Shown here: one piece after another, positions 26,388-34,906 of the stretch
Numbering within the stretch: the stretch's first letter is position 1
How the letters are laid out: every line of letters begins with the position of its first letter
Assembly (NCBI GenBank): GCA_025963635.1
Contig: JAOQAK010000021.1
Span: 124,001 to 188,000 of the forward strand
From: Ferruginibacter sp.
Lineage (GTDB): Bacteria > Bacteroidota > Bacteroidia > Chitinophagales > Chitinophagaceae
Direction: 5' to 3'
Length of the DNA stretch: 64,000 nucleotides
Program-made: the position numbers and the translations under genes
The notes under the pieces: generated by a model
The model's input: the letters and a program-made list of their open reading frames with translations, nothing else
Database searches by the model: none
What the model was told of the DNA's origin: nothing

Positions 26388-27488
26388 TCACTCTCCGGCA
26401 GGAACATTCATAGGTGTTGCTGTTGGAACCGGGATGCCGAAGTCAGGACTGCCATCCCGACGCCAGGTAAATTTTTGCAATCTTACATTTCTTTGCCACC
26501 CTGGTTTCACTGATTTTTTAGCATGATAGTATATCCACCATTCCTTACCATCCGGCGAAGTGGTAAAACAGGCGTGTCCTGTTCCGGCCACCGAATCGGT
26601 TCCCTGGAAAACCGGGCCCGTTTTCTCCCAATTGCCTCGGTCCAAAACCGAGCCGGCAGTATCTTTTAGCCTTAGCTGACCCAACCGGTATTCCGGTGTC
26701 CAGGATTCCCTGGTGGAATAAATAATAAATATTTCTCCATTATGTTTTAAAAATTGAGGGCCTTCATTCAGATCAAGCGGTCCTCCCCTTTCCCAGGGTT
26801 GATCAGGGCATGAAATCTTAACCCTTTTGGTACTGATTGTCCAGGGGTTGCTCATTTCAGCAATATAAAGATGCTGCGATGTTTTATCAGTAACGGCATT
26901 TTTTTCCCAGCCAGACCATACTCCGTATAATTTTCCTTTGATCTCCGAAACTGTCATATCTATCGCCCATACAGTGCCCGTGGAGTCATTTGAATCTATA
27001 CCGGTTTTTAACATCCCTTTGTCGATATACTTACCCTGCGGGTCGTCTGTCACCGATTCCAATACCCCTGAACGCTGGTAAATAAACGGCGGACCTGCTT
27101 TTCCCGCTGCATAATAAATATACCACCTGTTGCCGATCCTGTGCAATTCCGGCGCCCATACCAGGCTGCTGTTCCAACCTGCAGCAGGTGTATTCCACAC
27201 CTGAACCGGCGGACCTGGCTTTGTTAACTGCGCCGATTTGCTCACAGAAATACCTTTGCCGTTAGTTCCTGCGCTGCTTTGACATGTATAGTAATAAAGA
27301 TCGTGTTTAATTACCCAGGGATCCGCTCCGTTGGCAACCGGGTTAGTAAACCTTTTGGGAAGAAAATCAGCGTAATCAGCGGAAAGGCTTCCTGCCTGAT
27401 CTTTAGTGAGCGTAGCCCTACCTCCAAAAAACAGAAAGAATACAGCAGATAAGAGGACGATTTTTCTTATTGGATTTTTATACATCAT
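26388..27488 (-). CDS. GH43-family glycosidase (arabinosidase/xylosidase type)
   Basis: The 366-aa secreted five-bladed propeller enzyme has an N-terminal signal/anchor (about 8-25). The GH43 triad appears in order: VANGADPWVI (general base D), TVWAIDMTV (pKa-modulating D) and DLNEGPQFLKH (general acid E). Substrates in the family include alpha-L-arabinofuranosides and beta-xylosides; the subfamily is not assignable here. It is the last gene of the leftward PUL run, 165 bp after the GH88 gene, and probably trims side chains of the imported glycan. Confidence 0.88.
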   Translation of the reverse strand: MMYKNPIRKIVLLSAVFFLFFGGRATLTKDQAGSLSADYADFLPKRFTNPVANGADPWVIKHDLYYYTCQSSAGTNGKGISVSKSAQLTKPGPPVQVWNTPAAGWNSSLVWAPELHRIGNRWYIYYAAGKAGPPFIYQRSGVLESVTDDPQGKYIDKGMLKTGIDSNDSTGTVWAIDMTVSEIKGKLYGVWSGWEKNAVTDKTSQHLYIAEMSNPWTISTKRVKISCPDQPWERGGPLDLNEGPQFLKHNGEIFIIYSTRESWTPEYRLGQLRLKDTAGSVLDRGNWEKTGPVFQGTDSVAGTGHACFTTSPDGKEWWIYYHAKKSVKPGWQRNVRLQKFTWRRDGSPDFGIPVPTATPMNVPAGE

Positions 27489-27653
27489 TAATCAGTTGTT
27501 GATTTGATTCAGATTCCGATGTTGTGATATCGTTTTGTGGACGCGGAGAATAAGTGCTATGTTAATAATGCACTGGGAATAATTATTTTATTCGAAATTA
27601 TAAAGACGAATTCGTGTTATTATATTGACGCCCGACATAACACTACCCTGCTA

Positions 27654-28856
27654 TCACTTCAAATTTTTGTAGCGCAGCATCGCTTCAATAAAATAATAGT
27701 CGGCATATGAAAGAGGCACATCCACTTCTGATTTTCCCGGAAGATTGCCGACGCTATGTTTTAATAAAAAGCCCCCTTTTTCTTTATACGCCGCCGTATA
27801 CACCGGCGAACATAGGGAACGGAGAATTTCTTCTGCGGCTACCAGGTATGTTTTAGCGATTTTACCTTTATTGAATCCTGACAGTTCAATGAATGCAGCA
27901 GCCATCAATGATGCGGCAGAAGCGTCCCGCAGTGCACCCGGTATTCCGGGGGCGTTAAAATCCCAATAGGCAACTTTATCTTGCGGAAGATTGGGATGAT
28001 TTAAAATAAAGTCAGCGATGTTATTGGCCAATTCCAGGTATTTTGGATCCTTTGTTTCCCGGTACATTACGGTATATCCATAAAGGCCCCAGCCCTGTCC
28101 CCGGGCCCAGGAAGATTCATCAGCAGCACCCTGCACCGTGCGTTTTTTTTGTGGCACGCCGCTCTGTGGATTATAATTCACCTGGTGATAAGAACTATGA
28201 TCAGGCCTGAAATGATTTTTCATGGTGGTATTGGCATGGGTAACTGCAATCTTGTAAAAAGAGGAATCGCCGGTTGCCCTGGTTGCCCAAAATAAAAGTT
28301 CGAGGTTCATCATGTTATCTATGATGACAAGAAAATCTGAAGGCTTTGAATTCCATGAACGGATGCAACCAACTTTTTCATCAAAACGACTAGCCAAAGA
28401 ACGGGCGCTGTTAACTAAGATATTTTTATACTCCGTACCGGGTGCCAGCCGGTTAGCATTACCAAAACTACAGAACATCATAAAACCCAGGTCATGGGTA
28501 GATTTGTTATACTGTTCTTTCTCCAGTGCTTTTAATTTCCTTCCAGCTTCATTTAGCAGCACTGTATCCTTTGTTGCTTCATACAGGTATAGCAGCGTAC
28601 CAGGATAAAACCCGCTGCACCACCATTTGGAATCGCTGGTTACCAACCTTCCATTATTATTAAGAGAACGGGGAAACCTATCTGCAGGAGTTTCCCGGGC
28701 CAGGTATTTATATTGGATTGCTGCATCCTCAATATGCTTATCAAGCAACTGAATCAAATCGCCCTTGAGTTTGTTTTCTTTTCCCTGCGTTACTTTACAT
28801 CCCGTATTCAGCAACAAAATGAAAATGACTGTCCCTGATAATATTTTTCCGCTCAT
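27654..28856 (-). CDS. GH88 unsaturated glucuronyl hydrolase, lipoprotein
   Basis: The protein is an (alpha/alpha)6-barrel GH88 enzyme that removes 4,5-unsaturated uronic acid from lyase products. Key motifs are SKWWCSGFYPGTLLYLYE, STHDLGFMMF (catalytic-type Asp), IIDNMMNLELLFWA (second Asp), SSWARGQGWGLYG and DASAASLMAAAF. I start at the ATG at 28856 because it gives a clean lipoprotein signal (lipobox LNTGC); the frame is open to an ATG at 28904 that overlaps the upstream gene by 8 nt. No polysaccharide lyase that would make its substrate is in the window. Confidence 0.88.
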   Translation of the reverse strand: MSGKILSGTVIFILLLNTGCKVTQGKENKLKGDLIQLLDKHIEDAAIQYKYLARETPADRFPRSLNNNGRLVTSDSKWWCSGFYPGTLLYLYEATKDTVLLNEAGRKLKALEKEQYNKSTHDLGFMMFCSFGNANRLAPGTEYKNILVNSARSLASRFDEKVGCIRSWNSKPSDFLVIIDNMMNLELLFWATRATGDSSFYKIAVTHANTTMKNHFRPDHSSYHQVNYNPQSGVPQKKRTVQGAADESSWARGQGWGLYGYTVMYRETKDPKYLELANNIADFILNHPNLPQDKVAYWDFNAPGIPGALRDASAASLMAAAFIELSGFNKGKIAKTYLVAAEEILRSLCSPVYTAAYKEKGGFLLKHSVGNLPGKSEVDVPLSYADYYFIEAMLRYKNLK

Positions 28857-28896
28857 TATTTTTACTATTGATTTTTTTAAATGAATTTCCTCCCTG

Positions 28897-30153
28897 CTAA
28901 TCATTATTGCCCAGCTCTTCTGAATGATCTATTGGCACGTCCTCTCCTTTCCATACCTTCTTTGCAGTCCAGTCTGCATCCTGCCCATTCCAGAAAGGAT
29001 CAATCGCTGGCAATCCTAATACCAGGAAAGCCTCTGAACACAAATACAGGCTGCCGGTGGAAATATAAACTTCTCCAATGCCAGGCTGGTGCCCGTAAAT
29101 ACCAATGCGCAACCAGCCATTTTCATCAAATGTGCCGGGTGCCTCCACCTGTTTTTTGATCATCATATGTAAGGCAGCCCTCACCTGTTGTGGCTGGATG
29201 ACTTTGGGCAAAGCACTCATAAAAGCTATTTGAGAAAGCACCTGGAATGCACCAAAACGGTATGCCAGGGAACGGCCGATCGGGGGATAGGTTCCTTCGG
29301 GCGAGATAAGCCTTTCCTGTACTGCAGCAAAACGCTGTGCACGTTTCAATATTAAATCATACACTTTTTTGGACGAGGCATTGTTATCTTTATCCACAAG
29401 TGTTTTGGTCACATCCAGCAGCATCGGCTGAATTACAAAACTGTTGTAATAATCCCAATGGAAGCTGGCGCCATCGCCATAAGCGCCATCTCCCTTATAC
29501 CACATCATATGTGATTTGATGGCATAGTCTATTCGCATCCTGTCGCCCTGGCCATCAAACTTTATAAGTGCAGCTTCAATTTCGGCGCTAAAAAGCAGCC
29601 AGTTGCTATAAAAAGGGGTAATAACGCGGGAAGATTTTAAAGCGGCAATGGTATTCGCCTTTGTTTCTGCATCCAGCCTGCCCCAAACCTGGTTGGGAGC
29701 CCTTAATAATCCCTGTGCTAAAAAAGCAGCATCTACTACGGCCTGTCCACCTTTATAAAAGTTCATGAAATCTGCAGCCTTTGGATCGGTGGCATTATGA
29801 AGTGACAAGACTACCAGGTCAATATATTTTTTACGCAATTTGCCTTCGGGTGTTTCATCCGGACCCAGTTCGAGCCAGGGTGCCATCCCCGCCAGCAAAC
29901 GTCCGAATGCTTCAAGATAAGTATGATTTTTTCTGCCGGCATTTTGCGCTTCCACGGGCATTTGTGTTTTGAGCTCATTTTTGCTAAGGGCGGTTAATAC
30001 GGGATCCGCAATGCGTACCAGGGCTTTCACCAGGTACTCCCGCGCTTGTTGCCCGTCATCTTTTTTGGATGCACTTATAACCGGCAAGCCGGCTGCAAAT
30101 GAAAATTGCGCCAGCAATAATAAACATACCATCAATTTTAAACCCTTATTCAT
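28897..30153 (-). CDS. DUF2264 family protein (probable glycan-active)
   Basis: The 418-aa protein has a signal peptide (MNKGLKLMVCLLLLAQFSFAA). The DUF2264 pattern includes NHTYLEAFGRLLAGMAPWLEL, FYSNWLLFSAEIEAAL and GDGAYGDGASFHWDYYNSFVI. The alpha-helical toroid fold and its place between GH88 and phosphatase/sulfatase genes suggest a role in glycan breakdown. Catalytic residues are not established from what I can see. Confidence 0.85.
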   Translation of the reverse strand: MNKGLKLMVCLLLLAQFSFAAGLPVISASKKDDGQQAREYLVKALVRIADPVLTALSKNELKTQMPVEAQNAGRKNHTYLEAFGRLLAGMAPWLELGPDETPEGKLRKKYIDLVVLSLHNATDPKAADFMNFYKGGQAVVDAAFLAQGLLRAPNQVWGRLDAETKANTIAALKSSRVITPFYSNWLLFSAEIEAALIKFDGQGDRMRIDYAIKSHMMWYKGDGAYGDGASFHWDYYNSFVIQPMLLDVTKTLVDKDNNASSKKVYDLILKRAQRFAAVQERLISPEGTYPPIGRSLAYRFGAFQVLSQIAFMSALPKVIQPQQVRAALHMMIKKQVEAPGTFDENGWLRIGIYGHQPGIGEVYISTGSLYLCSEAFLVLGLPAIDPFWNGQDADWTAKKVWKGEDVPIDHSEELGNND

Positions 30154-30192
30154 ACTGTTATAATTTTTTCATTTAATAAAATGTGAGATCGA

Positions 30193-30297
30193 CTGGTGTT
30201 ATGTTAAGAATAGAAGGACGATCGACTTGTAAATGGTGATGGTCAATTGAGATATTAAACCATCTATCATCATCCATTATGCTCTACTTAATAACAG
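30193..30297. repeat. MITE-like element, degenerate copy B
   Basis: The left end CTGGTGTTATGTTAAGA (30193-30209) matches the outer end of the element at 22442-22550. The right end (30287-30297, CTTAATAACAG) is a decayed inverted copy. The interior AATGGTGATGGTCAATT faces a partial complement near 30264-30280. It lies inside the PUL, between the alkaline phosphatase superfamily gene and the DUF2264 gene. Confidence 0.5.
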
Positions 30298-30316
30298 TTC
30301 ACAAACTTTCACCACC

Positions 30317-31405
30317 TTACCTGCCTAAAATGCCTTCTATTTTTTCGCCGATGGGGTTTTTACTGGTAAAATCAAATCCTAAAAATCCTGCCCAGGTTTT
30401 TGCGTATTGGTATTGAAATAATTGTCCCTGTGTTTTTATCTCTCCCAACGGTTTTGTATCCGGACCAATTACCGCAAACCATATTTCATCAGAATGAGGT
30501 ACGGCCGCACTATGATTTCTCCAGGTTTTGTCATCGCCTCTTCCATGATCCACCGCTATAAAAAGTGTTGTTTGATCTTTGTAAAAGGGATCGCTTTGAA
30601 TGTATTTCCATATATCTGCTATCATGGCATCATTGTAATGCGCTGCATCCAGGTAAAAATCATATTTACCCTGGTGCCCGAAAGCATCTGTGTCTATAAA
30701 GCTTAGCTGAAGTACTTTGGGATGACTATTTTTTAGATATTCTTTTGCCATAAAAAAAGTGACTGCATCCGGGCGCTCTGCACCACCGAAGATCTTGGGC
30801 AGGTAGTGCTGTTGTTCGTTTAAAAGTTTTTGAGTTTCCGTTAAATTAGGGGTAGTAAGATTCGCATAACCGGCAGTGACAGGAAAACCACATCGCTCTT
30901 TATTAAGGATGCGGTTAAATGCATTCCATGATGTAAAAGCCGCCACCTGCTGCTCATAACCCGGCTGCTTGTTTATAAATTCAAGCACATTGATATTGGG
31001 ATTTGGAGGATAATTGTTGGAATTAACAAGTGTATCGGGATAGCCGGTAAACATTTCATTATACCCCGGATAAGAAAACCAGTACCTGTTTTTGACATTC
31101 ACATAATTCCCAAGATCGCGGTTACCAAATATCGCACCTTCCTTTGCAATGGTGTTCCAGAAAAAAGGCATTAGCTTCTTTCTTCTTTTATTAATGTCTT
31201 TGTCCCAGTATTTTTTTAAACGGCCGGCAGAATCCTGTGAGGTAAACTCGCTGCCAAATAAATAAGCTGAGTCTGCCCCCCTGAACAATTCTTTCCAGCG
31301 GTAACCGTCTAAAGTAATAATGACCAGTTTATCTGACTTCCGCTTTTGAGCAGGAACGGCCTGGCTGAGGGCAATTAAAAACAAAAGAACAAGTGATTTT
31401 TTCAT
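30317..31405 (-). CDS. Alkaline-phosphatase-superfamily hydrolase
   Basis: The 362-aa exported protein has a signal peptide ending PAQ near residue 20. Metal-site motifs of the alkaline phosphatase / nucleotide pyrophosphatase superfamily are LVIITLDGYRW (first Asp), SFIDTDAFGHQG (Asp and His) and AVDHGRGDD (Asp-His). It may hydrolyse phosphate or sulfate esters; the superfamily does not fix the substrate. It sits just downstream of a sulfatase in the PUL, so desubstitution of the glycan is a reasonable inference. No Cys-type sulfatase motif is present, so it is not a standard formylglycine sulfatase. Confidence 0.82.
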   Translation of the reverse strand: MKKSLVLLFLIALSQAVPAQKRKSDKLVIITLDGYRWKELFRGADSAYLFGSEFTSQDSAGRLKKYWDKDINKRRKKLMPFFWNTIAKEGAIFGNRDLGNYVNVKNRYWFSYPGYNEMFTGYPDTLVNSNNYPPNPNINVLEFINKQPGYEQQVAAFTSWNAFNRILNKERCGFPVTAGYANLTTPNLTETQKLLNEQQHYLPKIFGGAERPDAVTFFMAKEYLKNSHPKVLQLSFIDTDAFGHQGKYDFYLDAAHYNDAMIADIWKYIQSDPFYKDQTTLFIAVDHGRGDDKTWRNHSAAVPHSDEIWFAVIGPDTKPLGEIKTQGQLFQYQYAKTWAGFLGFDFTSKNPIGEKIEGILGR

Positions 31406-31574
31406 GATCGGACTTTAATGAAATTGCGTTTGTATTTATAGAACCATTGAAAGTTCATTGATTATTCAAGGTGTTAACAAGGAATTTTTTCTACCTGTTG
31501 AATTGGCTTCTCACGCCCTGTTATCGAAGGAAAATTATTTTCACCATGCTAATACCGTGTGATTTTTTCTTCCT

Positions 31575-33086
31575 TTATTCCTCGCTGCTCTTTTGTTGAA
31601 TGTTTTGAGGTTTATCATATAAGCCCGTATTTCCTTTCTTCCAAAAGGGCATGATGGTTTCAATGATTGGATCAGCGCCTGAAATATTATTATTTTCAAA
31701 AGGGTCGGAACGATGGTCATATAATTCGTTTACAGGTTCCTGTTTCCTGAAATACCTTGTAAAACGATAATCATCCGTGCGAACAGAAATGCCCCTTCTA
31801 AAATAGCTATAGGCGACATTGCTCCAGCCGGCATGCTTTGGATCTTTCAGCAGTGGCACCAGGCTTTTACCATCAGTTGCGAAGGGTGTTTTTACTCCGC
31901 ACAATTCCATCAATGTAGGATATACGTCTATCGAACTAACAATTTTATCGCAGGAAGCGCCCTGTGGTGAACCGGGCATTTTTATCATTAAAGGGCTTCT
32001 CAATGCCCATTCAGAGAGCGTATGCTTTCCCCATACCCTGTCATCTCCCAAATGCCATCCGTGATCACCCCATACAATTACGATTGTATTTTTATCCATA
32101 TTCAGCCGTTTCAGTTCGGCAAGCACTTTACCCACCTGCGCATCAACATAACTTACACTTGCGTAGTAAGCGTGCCTAAGCTTCCGGGCATAATCATCTG
32201 AAACAGGCGCGGATAAAGAGGCTTTTTCATCACCCAATTTATAATCGTTGAATTCGGCGCTTTGATGAAAACTGGCAGGATTTACATGCTGTGGGATACC
32301 AGGTGATGGTGTCAACGTAATTTTTGATTCATCGTACAGATCCCAGTATTTCTTCGGCGCGTTAAATGGAAGATGTGGTTTAAAAAAACCTACTCCCAAA
32401 AAAAAGGGTTGTTTCTTTCCGGACAATTCCTGCAGCTTCTTTTCAGCTAATTTTGCAGTCAATCCATCAGGATAGCTTTCATCATCCGCTGCCATGCCTT
32501 CATAGGGCGGCACAGCCCCTTTTAGTTCATTCCGGTTAGTACCATTTGCATAACCAAAAAAAGCATTCCAGCCCGTTCCCCACTTACCCGGGTCGAATAA
32601 CATTTCGTCCCAGCTCGCAGGCAATTCGAGGTCTTTACCCTTAGGTTGCAAATACTTATAGAGATATCCATCCGGTGAGTGACTGATCTTCCCGATCCCC
32701 ACTGTATAATACCCGTTTTGCCGAAGGCCCTGGACAAAAGATTCTGGGATCGCTTTTTCATTGCCGGCTGCTTTTTTACTTTCGAGCGCCTCATTACTTA
32801 ATTCACCCACCATGCGTGGCAGCATCCCCGTAAGCAGACTTGCCCTGGAAGCGCCGCAGGTTGGAACGGTTACAAATTGTTTTTTAAATACCACCGCCTG
32901 TGAAGCAAGTTTGTCGAGGTTCGGCGAATGGATATAGCTGCTGCCATAACAACCTAATTCGGGTCGCAGGTCATCCACAAAAATAAACAGCACATTAGAA
33001 CGTGCAGGCTCTTTTGGCTGACCTCCCACATTAGTGAAAATCGCCCCAAAAAATATTGCTATTGCTATGCCTGCTATTTTTTTCAT
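31575..33086 (-). CDS. Formylglycine sulfatase (iduronate-2-sulfatase-like)
   Basis: The 503-aa secreted sulfatase has a signal peptide (1-22) and FVDDLRPELGCYG (metal-binding D38/D39). The modification site is CGASR (C77, R81), where Cys is converted to formylglycine by an external maturase. Downstream are the FFLGVGFFKPHLPF and WGDHGWHLGDD motifs characteristic of iduronate-2-sulfatase-type enzymes. It likely removes sulfate from the target glycan. No maturase gene is in the window. It is 38 bp after SusD copy 2, so co-transcription is very likely. Confidence 0.92.
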   Translation of the reverse strand: MKKIAGIAIAIFFGAIFTNVGGQPKEPARSNVLFIFVDDLRPELGCYGSSYIHSPNLDKLASQAVVFKKQFVTVPTCGASRASLLTGMLPRMVGELSNEALESKKAAGNEKAIPESFVQGLRQNGYYTVGIGKISHSPDGYLYKYLQPKGKDLELPASWDEMLFDPGKWGTGWNAFFGYANGTNRNELKGAVPPYEGMAADDESYPDGLTAKLAEKKLQELSGKKQPFFLGVGFFKPHLPFNAPKKYWDLYDESKITLTPSPGIPQHVNPASFHQSAEFNDYKLGDEKASLSAPVSDDYARKLRHAYYASVSYVDAQVGKVLAELKRLNMDKNTIVIVWGDHGWHLGDDRVWGKHTLSEWALRSPLMIKMPGSPQGASCDKIVSSIDVYPTLMELCGVKTPFATDGKSLVPLLKDPKHAGWSNVAYSYFRRGISVRTDDYRFTRYFRKQEPVNELYDHRSDPFENNNISGADPIIETIMPFWKKGNTGLYDKPQNIQQKSSEE

Positions 33087-33123
33087 TGTTTCTTTTAAAT
33101 CATGCTAAAATGAGTGGACACCA

Positions 33124-34878
33124 TTACCAGCCTGGATTTTGTAACATTTTTGGAGATTTTGTAATTTCTTCGCGATAGATGGGAAGCAGGTACATTTCTG
33201 GCCTGAAAATGCGCAACCGGCCTGCAGCTTCAACATCTATTTCGTTGTAAGTATAGGTTGAGCCCGTTTTAGTGATTTTCATAGCTTTATTAAAACCATT
33301 GAGAACAGTCATACCGATCATCCAACGGCGCACATCAAAGAAGCGGTGGTCTTCGAAGCCTAATTCTATCCTGCGCTCATTTCTTATTATTTCCCGCATT
33401 ACATCTTTGTTCATATTGCTTTTTAATCCATACATTCCGTCTATGCCTTTATCTATGCCAGCCCGTTCCCTTATCTTTTGTATGGTGGTATACGCTTCTG
33501 AAATATTGCCCGTTTCATTGATCGCTTCTGCATAATTCAACAGTATTTCAGCATATCTCAATAAGGGTAATCCCCTGGCGGTGTTTATTTTGTTTGCATT
33601 GGAAGTTTTTTCATCACACATTTTCCGGCAATAATACCCGGTAACCGTCATCACATTATAACCGTCCTGTGCAGCACCGTCGTAAGTCCATACGTCTTCC
33701 AGTGCAGCGGTTTTGTTGGAATACTTGCTGCCATTGTATATGATACTATAGGCAAAGCGCGGGTCACGGTTAAGATAAGGGTTCAACGGATTATAACCCG
33801 ACCCTGTTTCAGTGATTGCTTTTCCGTTTTTCATAGGAAAAGTATTTACAAAATTATGTGTGGGGTACCCGTAGTAACCACCGGTGCGGGAGGGGGGATT
33901 GTAGTATTGTTCGATATCAATGTTCGGCGCGAGATTGGCGAAGAAAATATATTCCTGGTTTTTCCGTGTTAAGAACATGGAATAGAAACCATACCCCGGT
34001 TTGGTAGTATTATCCAGCACCAAATCGTAATACCCTGAATTCATGACCGCTTTTGCAGCATCAGCGGCTTTTTGCCAACGGCTATTGTCTGCGGCGGGAT
34101 ATCCTGCCACTTTTATTTTCTCGGCAAGATTTTCCGAATTCCTGTATTGAAGTAAAGACATGCCGCCGTTGAACAATGGACTTGCTGCATAGAGTAATAC
34201 ACGTGATTTCAAAGCAAGGCATGCGCCTTTTGTAGCCCGCCCATAATCCCGCTCTTCGTATTCAGTGGGTGATGGCAGCAGTTTTTCGCATGCATCCAAC
34301 TCCGAAGTGATGTAATTCACACACTCTTCGTAAGTATTTCTTGGAACATCGATATTGGTATAGATATCTGAAAACACGGTATCTTTTAACAGGGGAACGC
34401 CTCCAAAGCTTTTAATAAGGTATTCGTAATTCCATGCTCTCAAAAATCTTGCTTCCCCTTCAATTCTTCTTTTTAAGGTAGCTGATAATGGTGTGCCGGG
34501 TAAATGCGTTAAAAGCATGTTTGCCCTTCTTATGTTTTTATAAGGCGTAGTCCATTGATCCTGTATTGGAAAGTTGCCCGGAGAAACAGCGCCTGAATAC
34601 AGGATCACGATGCGCTGTGTGCCGCCATAAAAACGGTATTCCATATCATCGGTGGTAGACTCAAGATTACCCTGGTTGTCCCAGCGCCGCTTGTTAAAAC
34701 TAAACTTCACATCCGAATAGATCCCTGTCAAAAACTGGAAGGTTTTAGTACTGTCGCTGAATATTTCCTGCTCGGTAAGGCTGGAGAGATCGGAGGTTTT
34801 ATCCAGGAAATCTGAACTTTTTTTGCAGGAGGAAATAACTGCATACAAGGCCAGACAAAGAATAATATATTTTTTCAT
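33124..34878 (-). CDS. SusD/RagB nutrient-uptake lipoprotein, copy 2
   Basis: The 584-aa surface glycan-binding lipoprotein has a lipobox (VISSC, Cys18). The SusD helical TPR-like pattern includes NIRRANMLLTHL, EARFLRAWNYEYLIKSFGGVPLL, LPLLRYAEILLNYAEA and ERRIELGFEDHRFFDVRRW, with the family C-terminus PKMLQNPGW. It forms the lid of the SusC barrel encoded 28 bp upstream. Confidence 0.96.
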   Translation of the reverse strand: MKKYIILCLALYAVISSCKKSSDFLDKTSDLSSLTEQEIFSDSTKTFQFLTGIYSDVKFSFNKRRWDNQGNLESTTDDMEYRFYGGTQRIVILYSGAVSPGNFPIQDQWTTPYKNIRRANMLLTHLPGTPLSATLKRRIEGEARFLRAWNYEYLIKSFGGVPLLKDTVFSDIYTNIDVPRNTYEECVNYITSELDACEKLLPSPTEYEERDYGRATKGACLALKSRVLLYAASPLFNGGMSLLQYRNSENLAEKIKVAGYPAADNSRWQKAADAAKAVMNSGYYDLVLDNTTKPGYGFYSMFLTRKNQEYIFFANLAPNIDIEQYYNPPSRTGGYYGYPTHNFVNTFPMKNGKAITETGSGYNPLNPYLNRDPRFAYSIIYNGSKYSNKTAALEDVWTYDGAAQDGYNVMTVTGYYCRKMCDEKTSNANKINTARGLPLLRYAEILLNYAEAINETGNISEAYTTIQKIRERAGIDKGIDGMYGLKSNMNKDVMREIIRNERRIELGFEDHRFFDVRRWMIGMTVLNGFNKAMKITKTGSTYTYNEIDVEAAGRLRIFRPEMYLLPIYREEITKSPKMLQNPGW

Positions 34879-34906
34879 AATCGAAATTTATTTAGAATGG
34901 CTTTTC

